A stretch of 11,409 nt of DNA from Lysobacter_F sp035645555 (GTDB lineage Bacteria; Pseudomonadota; Gammaproteobacteria; Xanthomonadales; Xanthomonadaceae): the NCBI GenBank assembly GCA_035645555.1, contig DASQMI010000043.1:1-11409 (forward strand), written 5' to 3'. Shown piece after piece: positions 5,908-11,409 of this stretch (position 1 is its first letter; each line of letters begins with the position of its first letter). The position numbers and the translations under genes are program-made. Under the pieces are notes generated by a model. The model was not told the DNA's origin and made no database searches. It was given only the letters and a program-made list of their open reading frames with translations.

Positions 5908-8787
5908 ATGAAATCGCTGCGTCGCCGTACCCTCGCCACGGCCATCCAGCTGTCGCTGGCCGTGTGCATCCCGGGGCTGGCCCTGGCCCAAGAGGCCCAG
6001 GACGCCACCACCCTGGACTCGGTCACCGTGACCGGTTCGCGCATCAAGCGCGCCGATGTCGAAGGCCAGGTGCCGGTACAAACGCTGAGCCGTGAGGACA
6101 TCGAGCGCACCGGTCTGACCTCAGTCGGCGACGTGCTGCAGCGCATCACCGCGTCCGGTTCCGGCTTCAACCGCACCCGCAACGCGTCCGGCAACGACGG
6201 CTTCCCGCCCGACGGCGGCGGCACCGGTGCCGGTTCGACCACGGTCAACCTGCGCCACCTCGGCACCAAGCGCGTGCTGGTGCTGGTGGACGGCCAGCGC
6301 TGGGTGAACGAGTCGTCCGCGTCCGGCGTCGGTTCCGCGGTCGACCTCAACACCATTCCGATCGCGATCGTCGAGCGCATCGAGGTGCTCGAGGACGGCG
6401 CGTCCTCGCTGTACGGCTCCGACGCCATCGCCGGCGTGGTCAACATCATCACCCGCCGCTCGTTCGAAGGCGCGCAGGTCACCGTCAACTACGGCGAGTA
6501 CACGCCGGGCGACGGCGAGAGCAAGAGCGTCGACATCGCCTGGGGCGGCTCGACCGACCGCGCCAGCTGGTTCCTCGGCGCGAGCTTCCACGACCAGGAA
6601 GAGATCGCCTCGCGCGACCGCGAGCGCACCCGTGAGCCGGTGTTCGGCACCGGGCTGGCGCTGGGCAGCTCGCGCGTGCCGGGCGGCCGCTTCCGGTTCC
6701 TGGATCCGCGCAACGGCGTGGAATACGACCTGGTCACCGATCCCACGCTCAACAACCCGACCTACACGCCGGGGCTGCCGGCCTGCGCCAACGGCGCCGA
6801 CCGTCCGGACGGCTTCCGCTGCTGGCTGGCCTCGCGCGACGCGTTCAACTACGCGCCGTACAACTTGCTGCTGACTCCGAACGAGCGCGCCGGCCTGTTC
6901 GGCCAGTTCCGCTTCGACATCTCGCCGGACATCTCCTGGTACGCGCGCGCGCTGGTCAACCGCCGCGAATCGCTCAACCAGGCGGCGCCGGAGCCGATCG
7001 ACCTCGGCCCGGGGGCGGGTTCGCCGTTCACCGCCAACCTGGTGATCCCGGCCAACCATCCGTTCAATCCGTTCGGCATCCAGCTCGACTCCACCAACAT
7101 CCGCACCATCCGCCGTCGTCCGACCGAAGGTGGCCCGCGTCTGTTCGAGCAGGAAGTCGACACCGTCTACGTCGGCACCGGCATCGAAGGCTCGTTCGGC
7201 GTCGGCAACCGCACCTGGTTCTGGGACGTCAACGCCGCCTACGGCCGCAACAAGGCCGAGCAGGAGAACCGTGGCAGCTACAACGCGCGCAACATCGCCA
7301 TCGCGCTCGGCGATCCGGCCGTGTGCGCCTCCACGCCGGGCTGCACGCCGCTCGACATCTTCGGCTACAACACGATCACGCCGGCGATGCTCGCGTGGAT
7401 CAGCCCGGTGTTCCGCGACAAGAGCGAGAACGAGCTGACGCTCGCCACCGCCAATCTGTCCGGCGACCTGTTCGACCTGCCGGCCGGTGCGCTGTCGTTC
7501 GCGACCGGTTACGAGTACCGCAAGTACGAAGGCTCCTACCGTCCCGACCCGCAGACCGTGCGCGGCGAGTACAACGGCGTGCCGTCACTGCCGACCCGCG
7601 GTTCGTACGACGTCAACGAGGTGTTCGTCGAGCTGAACATCCCGCTGATGGCCGACTCCAGCTGGGGCAAGAAGCTCGACCTGAACCTCGCCGGCCGCTA
7701 TTCGGACTACTCGACGTTCGGCGGCGAGTTCGTGCCGAAGATCGGCCTGCGCTGGCAGCTGGCCGATGAGTTCCTGCTGCGCAGCACGTACGCGGAAGGC
7801 TTCCGCGCGCCGACCATCGGCGAGCTGTTCGCGCAGGGCACCCGTTTCGACGCCGGCATCACCGATCCGTGCCTGGGTGCCAACTTCGCGGCGAATGCGG
7901 CCAACTGCACGGCGCTGGGCGTGGCTCCCGGCACGCCGCAGTTCGACCCGCAGATCAGCGTGGAGACCGGCGGCAATCCGGATCTGGAGCCGGAGCGCTC
8001 GCGCAGCTTCTCCGCCGGGTTCGTGTGGACCCCGAGCATCCTCGAGGACAGCGCGATCGCCCGCCGCGTCGACATCGAAGGCACGTTCTACCGCCACAAG
8101 ATCGAAGGCGCGATCCAGGCGCCGGACCCGCAGACCCAGCTCAATCTCTGCGTGCAGACGCTGGATCCGCGCTTCTGCAACGGCATCGTGCGCAATCCGA
8201 CCACCGACCAGATCGACTCGTTCGCCAACTTCCTCGGCAACTTCGATTCGATCCGCACCGACGGCTGGGACTTCGACGTGTTCTGGCTGCTGCCGGAAAT
8301 GGCGATCGGCGATCTGAGCATCACCTGGCAGAACACCATCGTCGGCAGCTACGAGGCGGTGGGGCCGGACGGTTCGCAGCAGCCGCTCGAAGTCGGCCGC
8401 CTGGTGTCCGACCCGGTCACCCGCGCGATCCCGCGCTGGACCTCGAACGCCACGCTGGAGTGGAAGCGCGGCAACTGGTCGGCGGCGTGGACCACGCGCC
8501 ATACCAGCGAGCTGGTGGAGGATTGCGGTGACGCGGCCGGCTTCCCGGTCTGCCGCAACAACCCGGGTCCGAACCAGAACCGTCTGGGCTCGACCACGTA
8601 CCACGACGTCCAGCTCGGCTACCGCATCGACTGGATGCGCGGCCTGCAGCTGCAGGTCGGCATGAACAACGTGTTCGAGAAGGAGCCGCCGGTCTGCCTG
8701 TCGTGCAACCTCAACAGCTTCGACGGTTCGACCTACGACCTGCCGGGCGGCGGCTTCTGGTACGTCCGCGCCGACCTGCGCTTCTGA
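5908..8787 (+). CDS. TonB-dependent outer-membrane receptor, 959 residues, paired cysteines in loops
   Basis: The protein is an outer-membrane beta-barrel that imports a bound ligand using TonB-ExbB-ExbD energy. Residues 1-27 are a signal peptide (MKSLRRR, hydrophobic core, ALA before Q28). A TonB-box-like DSVTVTGSRI lies near 37-46. The plug (about 50-185) contains SREDIERTG, VLVLVDGQRW, DLNTIPIAIVERIEVLEDG and LYGSDAIAGVVNIITR, all classic plug motifs. The barrel fills the rest, with the conserved YAEGFRAPTIGELF and NPDLEPERSRSFSAGF segments. It ends in a membrane-type strand closing with Phe (YVRADLRF), the signal for outer-membrane assembly. All twelve mature cysteines occur in six close pairs. 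This large Xanthomonad/Sphingomonad-type receptor group includes peptide, carbohydrate and siderophore importers; the substrate cannot be assigned, and no binding-protein, FecR-like or hydrolase gene is adjacent. It appears to be a single-gene unit with its own promoter, strong ribosome-binding site and terminator. Confidence 0.93.
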   Translation: MKSLRRRTLATAIQLSLAVCIPGLALAQEAQDATTLDSVTVTGSRIKRADVEGQVPVQTLSREDIERTGLTSVGDVLQRITASGSGFNRTRNASGNDGFPPDGGGTGAGSTTVNLRHLGTKRVLVLVDGQRWVNESSASGVGSAVDLNTIPIAIVERIEVLEDGASSLYGSDAIAGVVNIITRRSFEGAQVTVNYGEYTPGDGESKSVDIAWGGSTDRASWFLGASFHDQEEIASRDRERTREPVFGTGLALGSSRVPGGRFRFLDPRNGVEYDLVTDPTLNNPTYTPGLPACANGADRPDGFRCWLASRDAFNYAPYNLLLTPNERAGLFGQFRFDISPDISWYARALVNRRESLNQAAPEPIDLGPGAGSPFTANLVIPANHPFNPFGIQLDSTNIRTIRRRPTEGGPRLFEQEVDTVYVGTGIEGSFGVGNRTWFWDVNAAYGRNKAEQENRGSYNARNIAIALGDPAVCASTPGCTPLDIFGYNTITPAMLAWISPVFRDKSENELTLATANLSGDLFDLPAGALSFATGYEYRKYEGSYRPDPQTVRGEYNGVPSLPTRGSYDVNEVFVELNIPLMADSSWGKKLDLNLAGRYSDYSTFGGEFVPKIGLRWQLADEFLLRSTYAEGFRAPTIGELFAQGTRFDAGITDPCLGANFAANAANCTALGVAPGTPQFDPQISVETGGNPDLEPERSRSFSAGFVWTPSILEDSAIARRVDIEGTFYRHKIEGAIQAPDPQTQLNLCVQTLDPRFCNGIVRNPTTDQIDSFANFLGNFDSIRTDGWDFDVFWLLPEMAIGDLSITWQNTIVGSYEAVGPDGSQQPLEVGRLVSDPVTRAIPRWTSNATLEWKRGNWSAAWTTRHTSELVEDCGDAAGFPVCRNNPGPNQNRLGSTTYHDVQLGYRIDWMRGLQLQVGMNNVFEKEPPVCLSCNLNSFDGSTYDLPGGGFWYVRADLRF

Positions 8788-8810
8788 GTTCCGCTTGCGG
8801 GCAAGGCCCG

Positions 8811-8845
8811 ACGGCCGGTGGCACTGCCACCGGCCGTTTTCTTTT
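8811..8845 (+). terminator. Rho-independent terminator of the receptor gene
   Basis: ACGGCCGGTGGC (8811-8822) pairs perfectly with 8826-8837 around a three-base loop (ACT), giving a 12-bp GC-rich stem followed by TTTTCTTTT. It starts 23 bases after the receptor stop. The T-tract is on the plus strand only, so it serves the receptor rather than the convergent minus-strand operon, which ends at 8875. A small extra hairpin (CTTGC, GG, GCAAG at 8794-8805) precedes it. Confidence 0.93.
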
Positions 8846-8874
8846 GGACGATGCGGCGATGGGGACGGCGCGCG

Positions 8875-9633
8875 TCAGCGCAGCGCGCTCTCCGGCACCT
8901 CGACCTCCAGCGACACCGCCAGATGGTCGGAGAACGCCGCCGGCATCGCGCGCAACGGCCCACAGCGCAGGCCGTCGCCGACCAGCACGTGGTCGATCGC
9001 GCGTTGCGGGCTCCAGCTCGGGAACGTCGGCAGCGTGCACGCCGGCGGCTGCAGCCGGGTGCGCCGGAACAGCACCTGCATCTCCGGGCGGTCGGGCGCG
9101 CAGTTGAAGTCGCCCATCAGCACCACGTGGCGGCGCTGGTCGAGCAGTTCGGCGACGTAGGCGAGCTGCGCGGCGCGGGAGGTGGCGCCGAGCGAGAGAT
9201 GCACGATGGCCACGGTGAACGCGTCGGCATCGTCGCCGAAGCGCGCCACCAGCACGCCGCGGCCCTTGACCCGGCCCGGCAGCGCGTGGTCGCCGACCTC
9301 GCGCGGCTCCAGCTTGCTGAGCAGGCCGTTGGCGCTCGACGCCACCCCGCCGACGCGGCGGTTCGGCTGGTGCGTCCAGTACGGGAAGCCGGCGCGTTCG
9401 GCGAGGTAATGCGTCTGGTTGGTGAAGCTGGAGCGCAGGCTGCCCGGATCGCTCTCGTTGAGCCCGACGATGTCGTGCTCGGCGGCGAGCCGGGCGATGG
9501 TGTCCAGGCTGCCGCGCTTGTTGCCGGCCGGCAGAACGTGCGACCAGCTGCGCGCGATGTAGTCGTGGTAGCCGCGCGTGCTGGAACCGGCCTGGATGTT
9601 GGCGCTGAGCAGGCGCAGCCGACGTGTGGTCAT
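8875..9633 (-). CDS. Endonuclease/exonuclease/phosphatase (EEP) family protein
   Basis: The 252-residue protein has the ordered motifs of the DNase I/exonuclease III/phosphatase superfamily: LLSANIQ (N12), GLNESD (E60, metal ligand), VHLSLG (H145), LMGDFNCAP (D175 and N177), AIDHVLV (D214/H215) and a terminal FSDHLAVSLE (D236/H237). These give a complete metal-dependent phosphodiesterase active site. The family covers nucleases, inositol and lipid phosphatases and others, and the substrate cannot be told from these motifs. The usual Gln-Glu of the second motif is Asn-Glu here. No signal peptide is visible, so it is probably cytoplasmic. The start ATG at 9633 lies 29 bases after the lipoprotein dsbA stop on the same strand, suggesting it is the last gene of the dsbA operon. 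Its 3' end is convergent with the receptor gene. No intrinsic terminator was seen on its strand. Confidence 0.85.
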   Translation of the reverse strand: MTTRRLRLLSANIQAGSSTRGYHDYIARSWSHVLPAGNKRGSLDTIARLAAEHDIVGLNESDPGSLRSSFTNQTHYLAERAGFPYWTHQPNRRVGGVASSANGLLSKLEPREVGDHALPGRVKGRGVLVARFGDDADAFTVAIVHLSLGATSRAAQLAYVAELLDQRRHVVLMGDFNCAPDRPEMQVLFRRTRLQPPACTLPTFPSWSPQRAIDHVLVGDGLRCGPLRAMPAAFSDHLAVSLEVEVPESALR

Positions 9634-9662
9634 CGCACCGCGCCCGCCCGCGTCGCCCGCAC

Positions 9663-10514
9663 TCAGCCTCCGCTGGTGGCCGGTGCCGCAGCGCCGGCCG
9701 CGGCCGCGCGCTCGCGGGCGACCAGATGCTCGGCGATGCGCAGCATTTCCTCGTGCGAGTTCACCGCGCCGCCGATCTCGATGCGGTACTTGCCGGCGAC
9801 CACCAGCGTCGGCGTCGACTCCACGCCGCTGCGCTGCATGAACTGCGTCGCGCGCTTCATCTTGGCGTCGACCGCGAAGCTCGACATGGTGCTGATGAAC
9901 TGCTGCGGGTTGGCGCCGAACTTGGCGTAGAACGCGCCGATCTGCTCGTCGCTCGGCAGCGGCTGCACCGGCAGGCTGCGCTCGACGTGGACGGCGCGGA
10001 ACATCGGCTGGTGGGTCTTCTCGACCAGACCCATGGTTTCCGAGGCGTAGTACGCCTTCGCGTACGGCAGCCAGTAACCGCCGAACGGCGCGGCGACCAG
10101 CGTGACCTTGACGTCACGCGGCTGACGCGCGCGCCAGGACTCGAACACCGGCTCGAACTGCGCGCAGTGCGGGCAGGTGTAGCCGAACACCTCGACCACT
10201 TCGATCATGCCGGGGGTGGGGGCGAACGGCTGGCCGTTCGGGATGTCGACGTAATGGGTGCCAGCGACCGGCGCCGGGCCCGGCGGCGGCGGCGCGTCGG
10301 CCGGGTCGATCGCGTTCGCGGCGGGCGCGGTGGTCGCCGTGGCTTCGGCGGGCGTGGTCGCCGGCGCCGCATCGGCCGGCGTGCCGGTGGCGGGCGCGCT
10401 CGGCGCGCTCTGCGCGGTGTCGGCCTCGGCCGGGGCGTCCTGCTTGCAGCCGGCCAGGGCCAGCACGAGCAGCAGCGCGGGGGCGAACAGGCGGGTCAAC
10501 GGTCGGGAACGCAT
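9663..10514 (-). CDS. Lipoprotein thiol:disulfide interchange protein, DsbA family
   Basis: From the ATG at 10514 the protein has 283 residues. A short signal with lipobox LAGC places the lipidated Cys at C23 followed by Lys-Gln, so it is predicted to be membrane-anchored and facing the periplasm. Residues 24-84 form an Ala/Pro/Thr-rich, disordered linker. The thioredoxin-fold DsbA domain follows, with VVEVFGYTCPHCAQFEP (catalytic C114-P-H-C117), the helical insert, and VESTPTLVVAGKYRI with cis-Pro P235. CPHC and the VEVFGY context are those of oxidising DsbA, so it most likely donates disulfides to exported proteins and is reoxidised by DsbB. An upstream ATG at 10529 would add five residues, but only the ATG at 10514 has a well-placed Shine-Dalgarno. 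It is a paralogue of the gene 93 bases upstream and probably in the same operon. DsbA is usually soluble, so the anchor and long linker are its distinctive features. Confidence 0.93.
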   Translation of the reverse strand: MRSRPLTRLFAPALLLVLALAGCKQDAPAEADTAQSAPSAPATGTPADAAPATTPAEATATTAPAANAIDPADAPPPPGPAPVAGTHYVDIPNGQPFAPTPGMIEVVEVFGYTCPHCAQFEPVFESWRARQPRDVKVTLVAAPFGGYWLPYAKAYYASETMGLVEKTHQPMFRAVHVERSLPVQPLPSDEQIGAFYAKFGANPQQFISTMSSFAVDAKMKRATQFMQRSGVESTPTLVVAGKYRIEIGGAVNSHEEMLRIAEHLVARERAAAAGAAAPATSGG

Positions 10515-10521
10515 GCAGGGT

Positions 10522-10525
10522 CTCC
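10522..10525 (-). promoter_or_regulatory. Shine-Dalgarno deciding the start of the lipoprotein dsbA
   Basis: GGAG on the minus strand ends 7 bases before the ATG at 10514. It lies inside the codons that would follow the alternative ATG at 10529, which has only GC-rich palindromic sequence upstream. This supports the shorter start, which also gives a cleaner lipoprotein signal. Confidence 0.7.
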
Positions 10526-10534
10526 GCATTCAGG

Positions 10535-10550
10535 GCGGCCGCGCGGCCGC
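10535..10550. repeat. Perfect 16-bp palindrome, two abutting GCGGCCGC octamers
   Basis: GCGGCCGCGCGGCCGC reads the same on both strands and consists of two NotI-type octamers end to end. It is flanked by an 8-base direct repeat CCGCATTC (10524-10531 and 10547-10554). In RNA it can form a 6-bp stem with a four-base loop in the leader of the lipoprotein dsbA. No function is known to me. Confidence 0.5.
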
Positions 10551-10556
10551 ATTCGG

Positions 10557-10583
10557 AAAGGGCCGCCAGCATAGCGGCAGCCC
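10557..10583 (-). terminator. Hairpin with a short T-run between the two dsbA genes, weak terminator or processing site
   Basis: On the minus strand GGGCTGCC (10583 to 10576) pairs with GGCGGCCC (10567 to 10560), including one G-T pair, around the 8-base loop GCTATGCT, and is followed by TTT. It starts 25 bases after the stop of the soluble dsbA. The T-run is too short for strong termination. It may weaken read-through or stabilise the upstream message. Confidence 0.35.
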
Positions 10584-10607
10584 GGTGTCAGGGAACGTGG
10601 TGGGCGT

Positions 10608-11255
10608 CTAGCGGCGCGCGCGCTCGCGCGCGATCAGGTGGTCCGCCACGCGCAGCACGTCCTGCGGCGAGCGCGCGGTGATGCGGTACTTGCCGGCGAC
10701 CACCACGGTCGGGGTGGCCTCGATCCCGCTGCGCAGCATGAATGCCTGCGCGCGCGCCATCGCCGCTTCCACCGCGTCACCTTCCATCGCGGCGATGAGG
10801 CGCTCCGGATTGACGCCGTAGCCGGCATAGAAGCTCGCGATCTCGGTGGCGGTGGCGTTGCGCAGCGGAAGACTGCCGTCCTGGTGCAGCGCGCGGAAGA
10901 CCGCGTCGTGGGTCTTGCCGAGCACGCCCAGCGCCTCGGCGGCATAGAACGCGCGCGCGTACGGCTGCCAGTGGCCGCCCCACGGCGCCGCCAGCCGCAC
11001 CACCTGCACGTCCTTAGGCTGCTTGGCCGCCCACTCCGTGAAGCGCGGCTCGAAACGTGCGCAATGCGGGCAGACGTAGCCGAACACCTCGACCACCTCG
11101 ATGCGGCCCTTCGTCGCCGCATACGGCGTGCCGTTCTCGATCAGCTGGTAGTCCTCGCCCTCGACCGGGGCCGGACCGGCCGGCGCCTGTGCGGCGGCGA
11201 ACGTCGGGATCAGCAGCAGCGCGAGGAGCGCGCGTCGGACAAAGCGGACCAGCAT
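10608..11255 (-). CDS. dsbA: Periplasmic thiol:disulfide interchange protein DsbA
   Basis: The 215-residue protein has a signal peptide (MLVRFVRRALLALLLIP, cleavage after FAAA near residue 22) and no lipobox, so it should be soluble in the periplasm. The DsbA domain shows VVEVFGYVCPHCARFEP with catalytic C62-P-H-C65, the conserved ALGVLGKTHDAVFRALH helical insert, and IEATPTVVVAGKYRI with cis-Pro P182. The length is normal for DsbA. It introduces disulfides into newly exported proteins. It shares with the downstream lipoprotein paralogue the VEVFGY-CPHC, GK-TH and TPT-VVAGKYRI blocks and the same C-terminal helix (ADHLIARER versus AEHLVARER), which indicates a tandem duplication. The frame stays open to an ATG at 11327, but that start would run back across a terminator hairpin and bury the signal peptide. 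The ATG at 11255 has GGAG 8 bases upstream. An intrinsic terminator ends only 16 bases before this start. Confidence 0.95.
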   Translation of the reverse strand: MLVRFVRRALLALLLIPTFAAAQAPAGPAPVEGEDYQLIENGTPYAATKGRIEVVEVFGYVCPHCARFEPRFTEWAAKQPKDVQVVRLAAPWGGHWQPYARAFYAAEALGVLGKTHDAVFRALHQDGSLPLRNATATEIASFYAGYGVNPERLIAAMEGDAVEAAMARAQAFMLRSGIEATPTVVVAGKYRITARSPQDVLRVADHLIARERARR

Positions 11256-11263
11256 GCGAATGT

Positions 11264-11267
11264 CTCC
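11264..11267 (-). promoter_or_regulatory. Shine-Dalgarno of the soluble dsbA, deciding the start at 11255
   Basis: GGAG on the minus strand is separated by 8 bases from the ATG at 11255. It lies just after the T-tract of the upstream terminator and outside the hairpin stem, so the hairpin itself would not mask it. Confidence 0.75.
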
Positions 11268-11271
11268 ACGG

Positions 11272-11306
11272 AAACGAAAACGCCGGCCGCGAACCACGGC
11301 CGGCGC
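11272..11306 (-). terminator. Intrinsic terminator hairpin in front of dsbA
   Basis: On the minus strand CGCCGGCCG (11305 to 11297) pairs perfectly with CGGCCGGCG (11289 to 11281) around a 7-base loop, followed by TTTTCGTTT (11280 to 11272). The form is that of a Rho-independent terminator for the gene whose 3' end lies at 11359. The tract ends 16 bases before the dsbA ATG and 4 bases before its ribosome-binding site. I could not see a promoter in the 17 bases after it or a clear one in 11307-11358. Confidence 0.85.
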
Positions 11307-11358
11307 TTGCAGGTTCAGGTGCGGCATCCGACCGCGGACAGGCGCGAAAGTTCGCGGA

Positions 11359-11409
11359 TCAGCCCTGCACCGGAGCGGTCGGCTCGGCCGGCTGCGCCGG
11401 CGCCGCCTG
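11359..11409 (-). CDS. C-terminal tail of an unidentified gene, cut by the window edge
   Basis: On the minus strand the frame entering at 11409 gives sixteen codons, Ala/Pro-rich and ending in TAPVQG, then TGA. An intrinsic terminator follows about 50 bases later, which supports a real gene end. Only this low-complexity tail is visible, so function cannot be read. In Pseudomonas and related bacteria a di-haem cytochrome c4 gene often precedes dsbA; that is a guess from known gene order, not from this sequence. Confidence 0.5.
   Translation of the reverse strand, partial: QAAPAQPAEPTAPVQG

Noticed and set aside
7585..8604. Minus-strand frames opposite the receptor (7585-8604 and 6121-7059)
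   Set aside because: They are antisense shadows of a well-supported receptor gene, rich in Arg/Val/Ala with no motif or ribosome-binding site.
4234..8787. A single open frame that would join about 550 codons onto the front of the receptor
   Set aside because: The upstream part is an out-of-frame reading of the hybrid kinase and its intergenic region. The receptor has its own signal peptide, strong ribosome-binding site and ATG at 5908, so no fusion exists.
11256..11327. A 24-residue longer dsbA beginning at the ATG at 11327
   Set aside because: It would translate through the terminator hairpin and bury the signal peptide. The ATG at 11255 has a well-spaced GGAG.
1..11409. Mobile elements, tRNA or rRNA genes, CRISPR arrays, integrases, toxin-antitoxin pairs
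   Set aside because: I looked for terminal inverted repeats, spaced repeats, transposase motifs and cloverleaf-like sequence and saw none. The content is ordinary chromosomal genes.

Overview
This GC-rich window (coding third positions almost all G or C) looks like an ordinary chromosomal segment of a gammaproteobacterium of the Xanthomonadaceae/Lysobacteraceae type. The assignment is inferred from the high GC, a cysteine-rich TonB-dependent receptor, tandem DsbA genes and blue-collar two-component genes. No transposase, integrase, tRNA, CRISPR array or other mobile-element mark was seen.

Layout. The left edge (minus strand) holds the N-terminal third of a periplasmic Slt-type lytic transglycosylase. 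A 53-bp gap separates it from a divergent TauE/SafE-family membrane permease. The plus strand continues with a signalling block: a CHASE3 sensor histidine kinase, a single-domain Rcp1-like response regulator overlapping it by 4 bp (ATGA), and, after a 273-bp gap, a hybrid kinase of order REC-PAS-HisKA-HATPase-REC. A 263-bp, locally AT-richer region with a candidate promoter then leads into a 959-residue TonB-dependent outer-membrane receptor, which ends at a textbook intrinsic terminator.

The right part is entirely on the minus strand. Read in the direction of transcription it has the last 16 codons of an unidentified gene, an intrinsic terminator very close to the next start, a soluble periplasmic DsbA (215 aa), a lipoprotein DsbA paralogue (283 aa), and an endonuclease/exonuclease/phosphatase-family protein (252 aa).

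How the genes may work together. The three signalling genes can form a phosphorelay: the CHASE3 kinase senses an envelope signal and can phosphorylate the stand-alone receiver or a receiver of the hybrid kinase. No gene here has a DNA-binding output domain, so the final target is not visible. The two DsbA proteins supply periplasmic disulfides. The neighbouring receptor has twelve mature cysteines, all in six close pairs, and would be a plausible substrate; this is inference.

I did not find a clearly new system. The points most worth a second look are the terminator placed just before the dsbA ribosome-binding site, the paired-cysteine receptor, and the phosphorelay cassette.
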